Part shown: piece after piece, positions 63,784 to 64,000 of the stretch
Layout: every line of letters begins with the position of its first letter
Position numbering within the stretch: the stretch's first letter is position 1
NCBI GenBank assembly: GCA_015062585.1
Contig: SUUJ01000006.1
Location: 17,471 to 81,470 of the forward strand
DNA from: Alphaproteobacteria bacterium
GTDB taxonomy: Bacteria > Pseudomonadota > Alphaproteobacteria > RF32 > CAG-239
Length of the DNA: 64,000 nucleotides
Direction of reading: 5' to 3'
Position numbers and translations under genes: made by a program
Notes under the pieces: generated by a model
Seen by the model: the letters and a program-made list of their open reading frames with translations, nothing else
Told to the model about the DNA's origin: nothing
Database searches by the model: none

Positions 63784-64000
63784 ATGAATTTAAAGCATTT
63801 TAAACACTTTAAATGAGAAAATTAACCTGTACGGATAGGCCATCCGTATAATAAAAGTACTTTTATAAAACAAAGGATACAACAGAAGTTGTTACAAGAA
63901 TTGAGACAATACCCGAGGAATCGGATGGTAGGCTCTTTGCATATGGATATGCGAAGGGTTTTGTTGTATCTATATATAAAGAAATACGAGCGAGGTAAGA
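63784..64000 (+). other. Non-coding end of window: palindrome, promoter-like box, possible structured RNA
   Basis: No gene is visible in these 217 bases. TACGGATaggccATCCGTA (63830-63848) is a perfect 7-base palindrome that overlaps a TATAAT at 63847-63852, with TTAACC at 63822-63827 as a weak −35. Further on, GATACAACA (63876-63884) can pair with TGTTGTATC (63962-63970), enclosing a hairpin CTTTGCATAT / ATATGCGAAG. This could be a small RNA or the leader of a gene beyond the window; I cannot assign a family. Confidence 0.35.

Noticed and set aside
63784..63816. Ten-codon leader peptide MNLKHFKHFK after the terminator
   Set aside because: It has no ribosome site and begins at the edge of a terminator T-run; likely chance.

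Overview
The window is AT-rich bacterial chromosome, almost fully coding, with about 58 protein genes (one partial), three tRNA genes and no insertion sequence, phage or CRISPR array that I can see. Several conserved gene orders point to an alphaproteobacterium: atpA-G-D-C; ppiD diverging from tpiA-secG-pyrG; lspA, a short DUF3035 lipoprotein and two M16 peptidases; mltB-rlpA-dac-tmk-holB-tatD-MBL; and mlaD-DUF2155. The metabolic genes (AdhE, two [FeFe]-hydrogenase-type proteins, a PFK of mixed ATP/PPi signature, arginine decarboxylation) suggest a fermentative anaerobe, so I infer a gut-type alphaproteobacterium of the kind known mainly from metagenomes. This placement is inference from gene content, not a database result.

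Layout. 1-4632: end of the F1 ATP synthase operon plus a nitroreductase. 4670-6717 (minus): an arginine/agmatine-type antiporter and a pyruvoyl-dependent arginine decarboxylase. 6854-7933 (minus): phosphofructokinase. 8061-13271: a small DUF465-like protein, PpiD, and tpiA-secG-pyrG. 13299-14278: PagP lipid A palmitoyltransferase and an unknown gene. 14468-23319: tRNA-Leu, CorA, then lspA through the M16 pair, pgi, mutL and a ZIP transporter. 23382-25295: tRNA-Ser, TerC, an unknown protein and tRNA-Lys. 25296-26803: a repeat-rich non-coding stretch and three small membrane proteins. 26937-34402: cell-wall and DNA-replication operon. 34461-36661: an adenylate kinase of atypical composition, an unknown protein and a 43-residue membrane microprotein. 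36819-40744: metG, an SNase-like membrane protein and TrkH. 40861-46532: two very large overlapping ORFs of unknown function. 46603-48398 (minus): two MlaD proteins and DUF2155. 48559-56081: a GldA/F/G-like ABC system with DUF4340, an orphan PAS histidine kinase and an MsbA-like exporter. 56185-63735: adhE followed by a putative H2-sensing and hydrogenase cluster.

How they work together. PGI, PFK and TPI feed glycolysis. AdhE and the group-B-like [FeFe] hydrogenase would discard reductant as ethanol and H2. The second hydrogenase-like protein (PAS domain, alanine where the proton-relay cysteine normally sits) lies next to a SpoIIE/PP2C-type phosphatase and looks like a sensor of H2 or redox state that may signal through protein dephosphorylation. 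LspA, RlpA, MltB, Dac, MlaD, MsbA and PagP serve the envelope.

Most worth following up: the hydrogenase-sensor/phosphatase cluster, the giant overlapping ORF pair at 40861-46532 with an internal 100-residue repeat, the tRNA-Lys-associated duplication at 25277-25734, and a group of lineage-specific small genes whose leaders lack a Shine-Dalgarno sequence.
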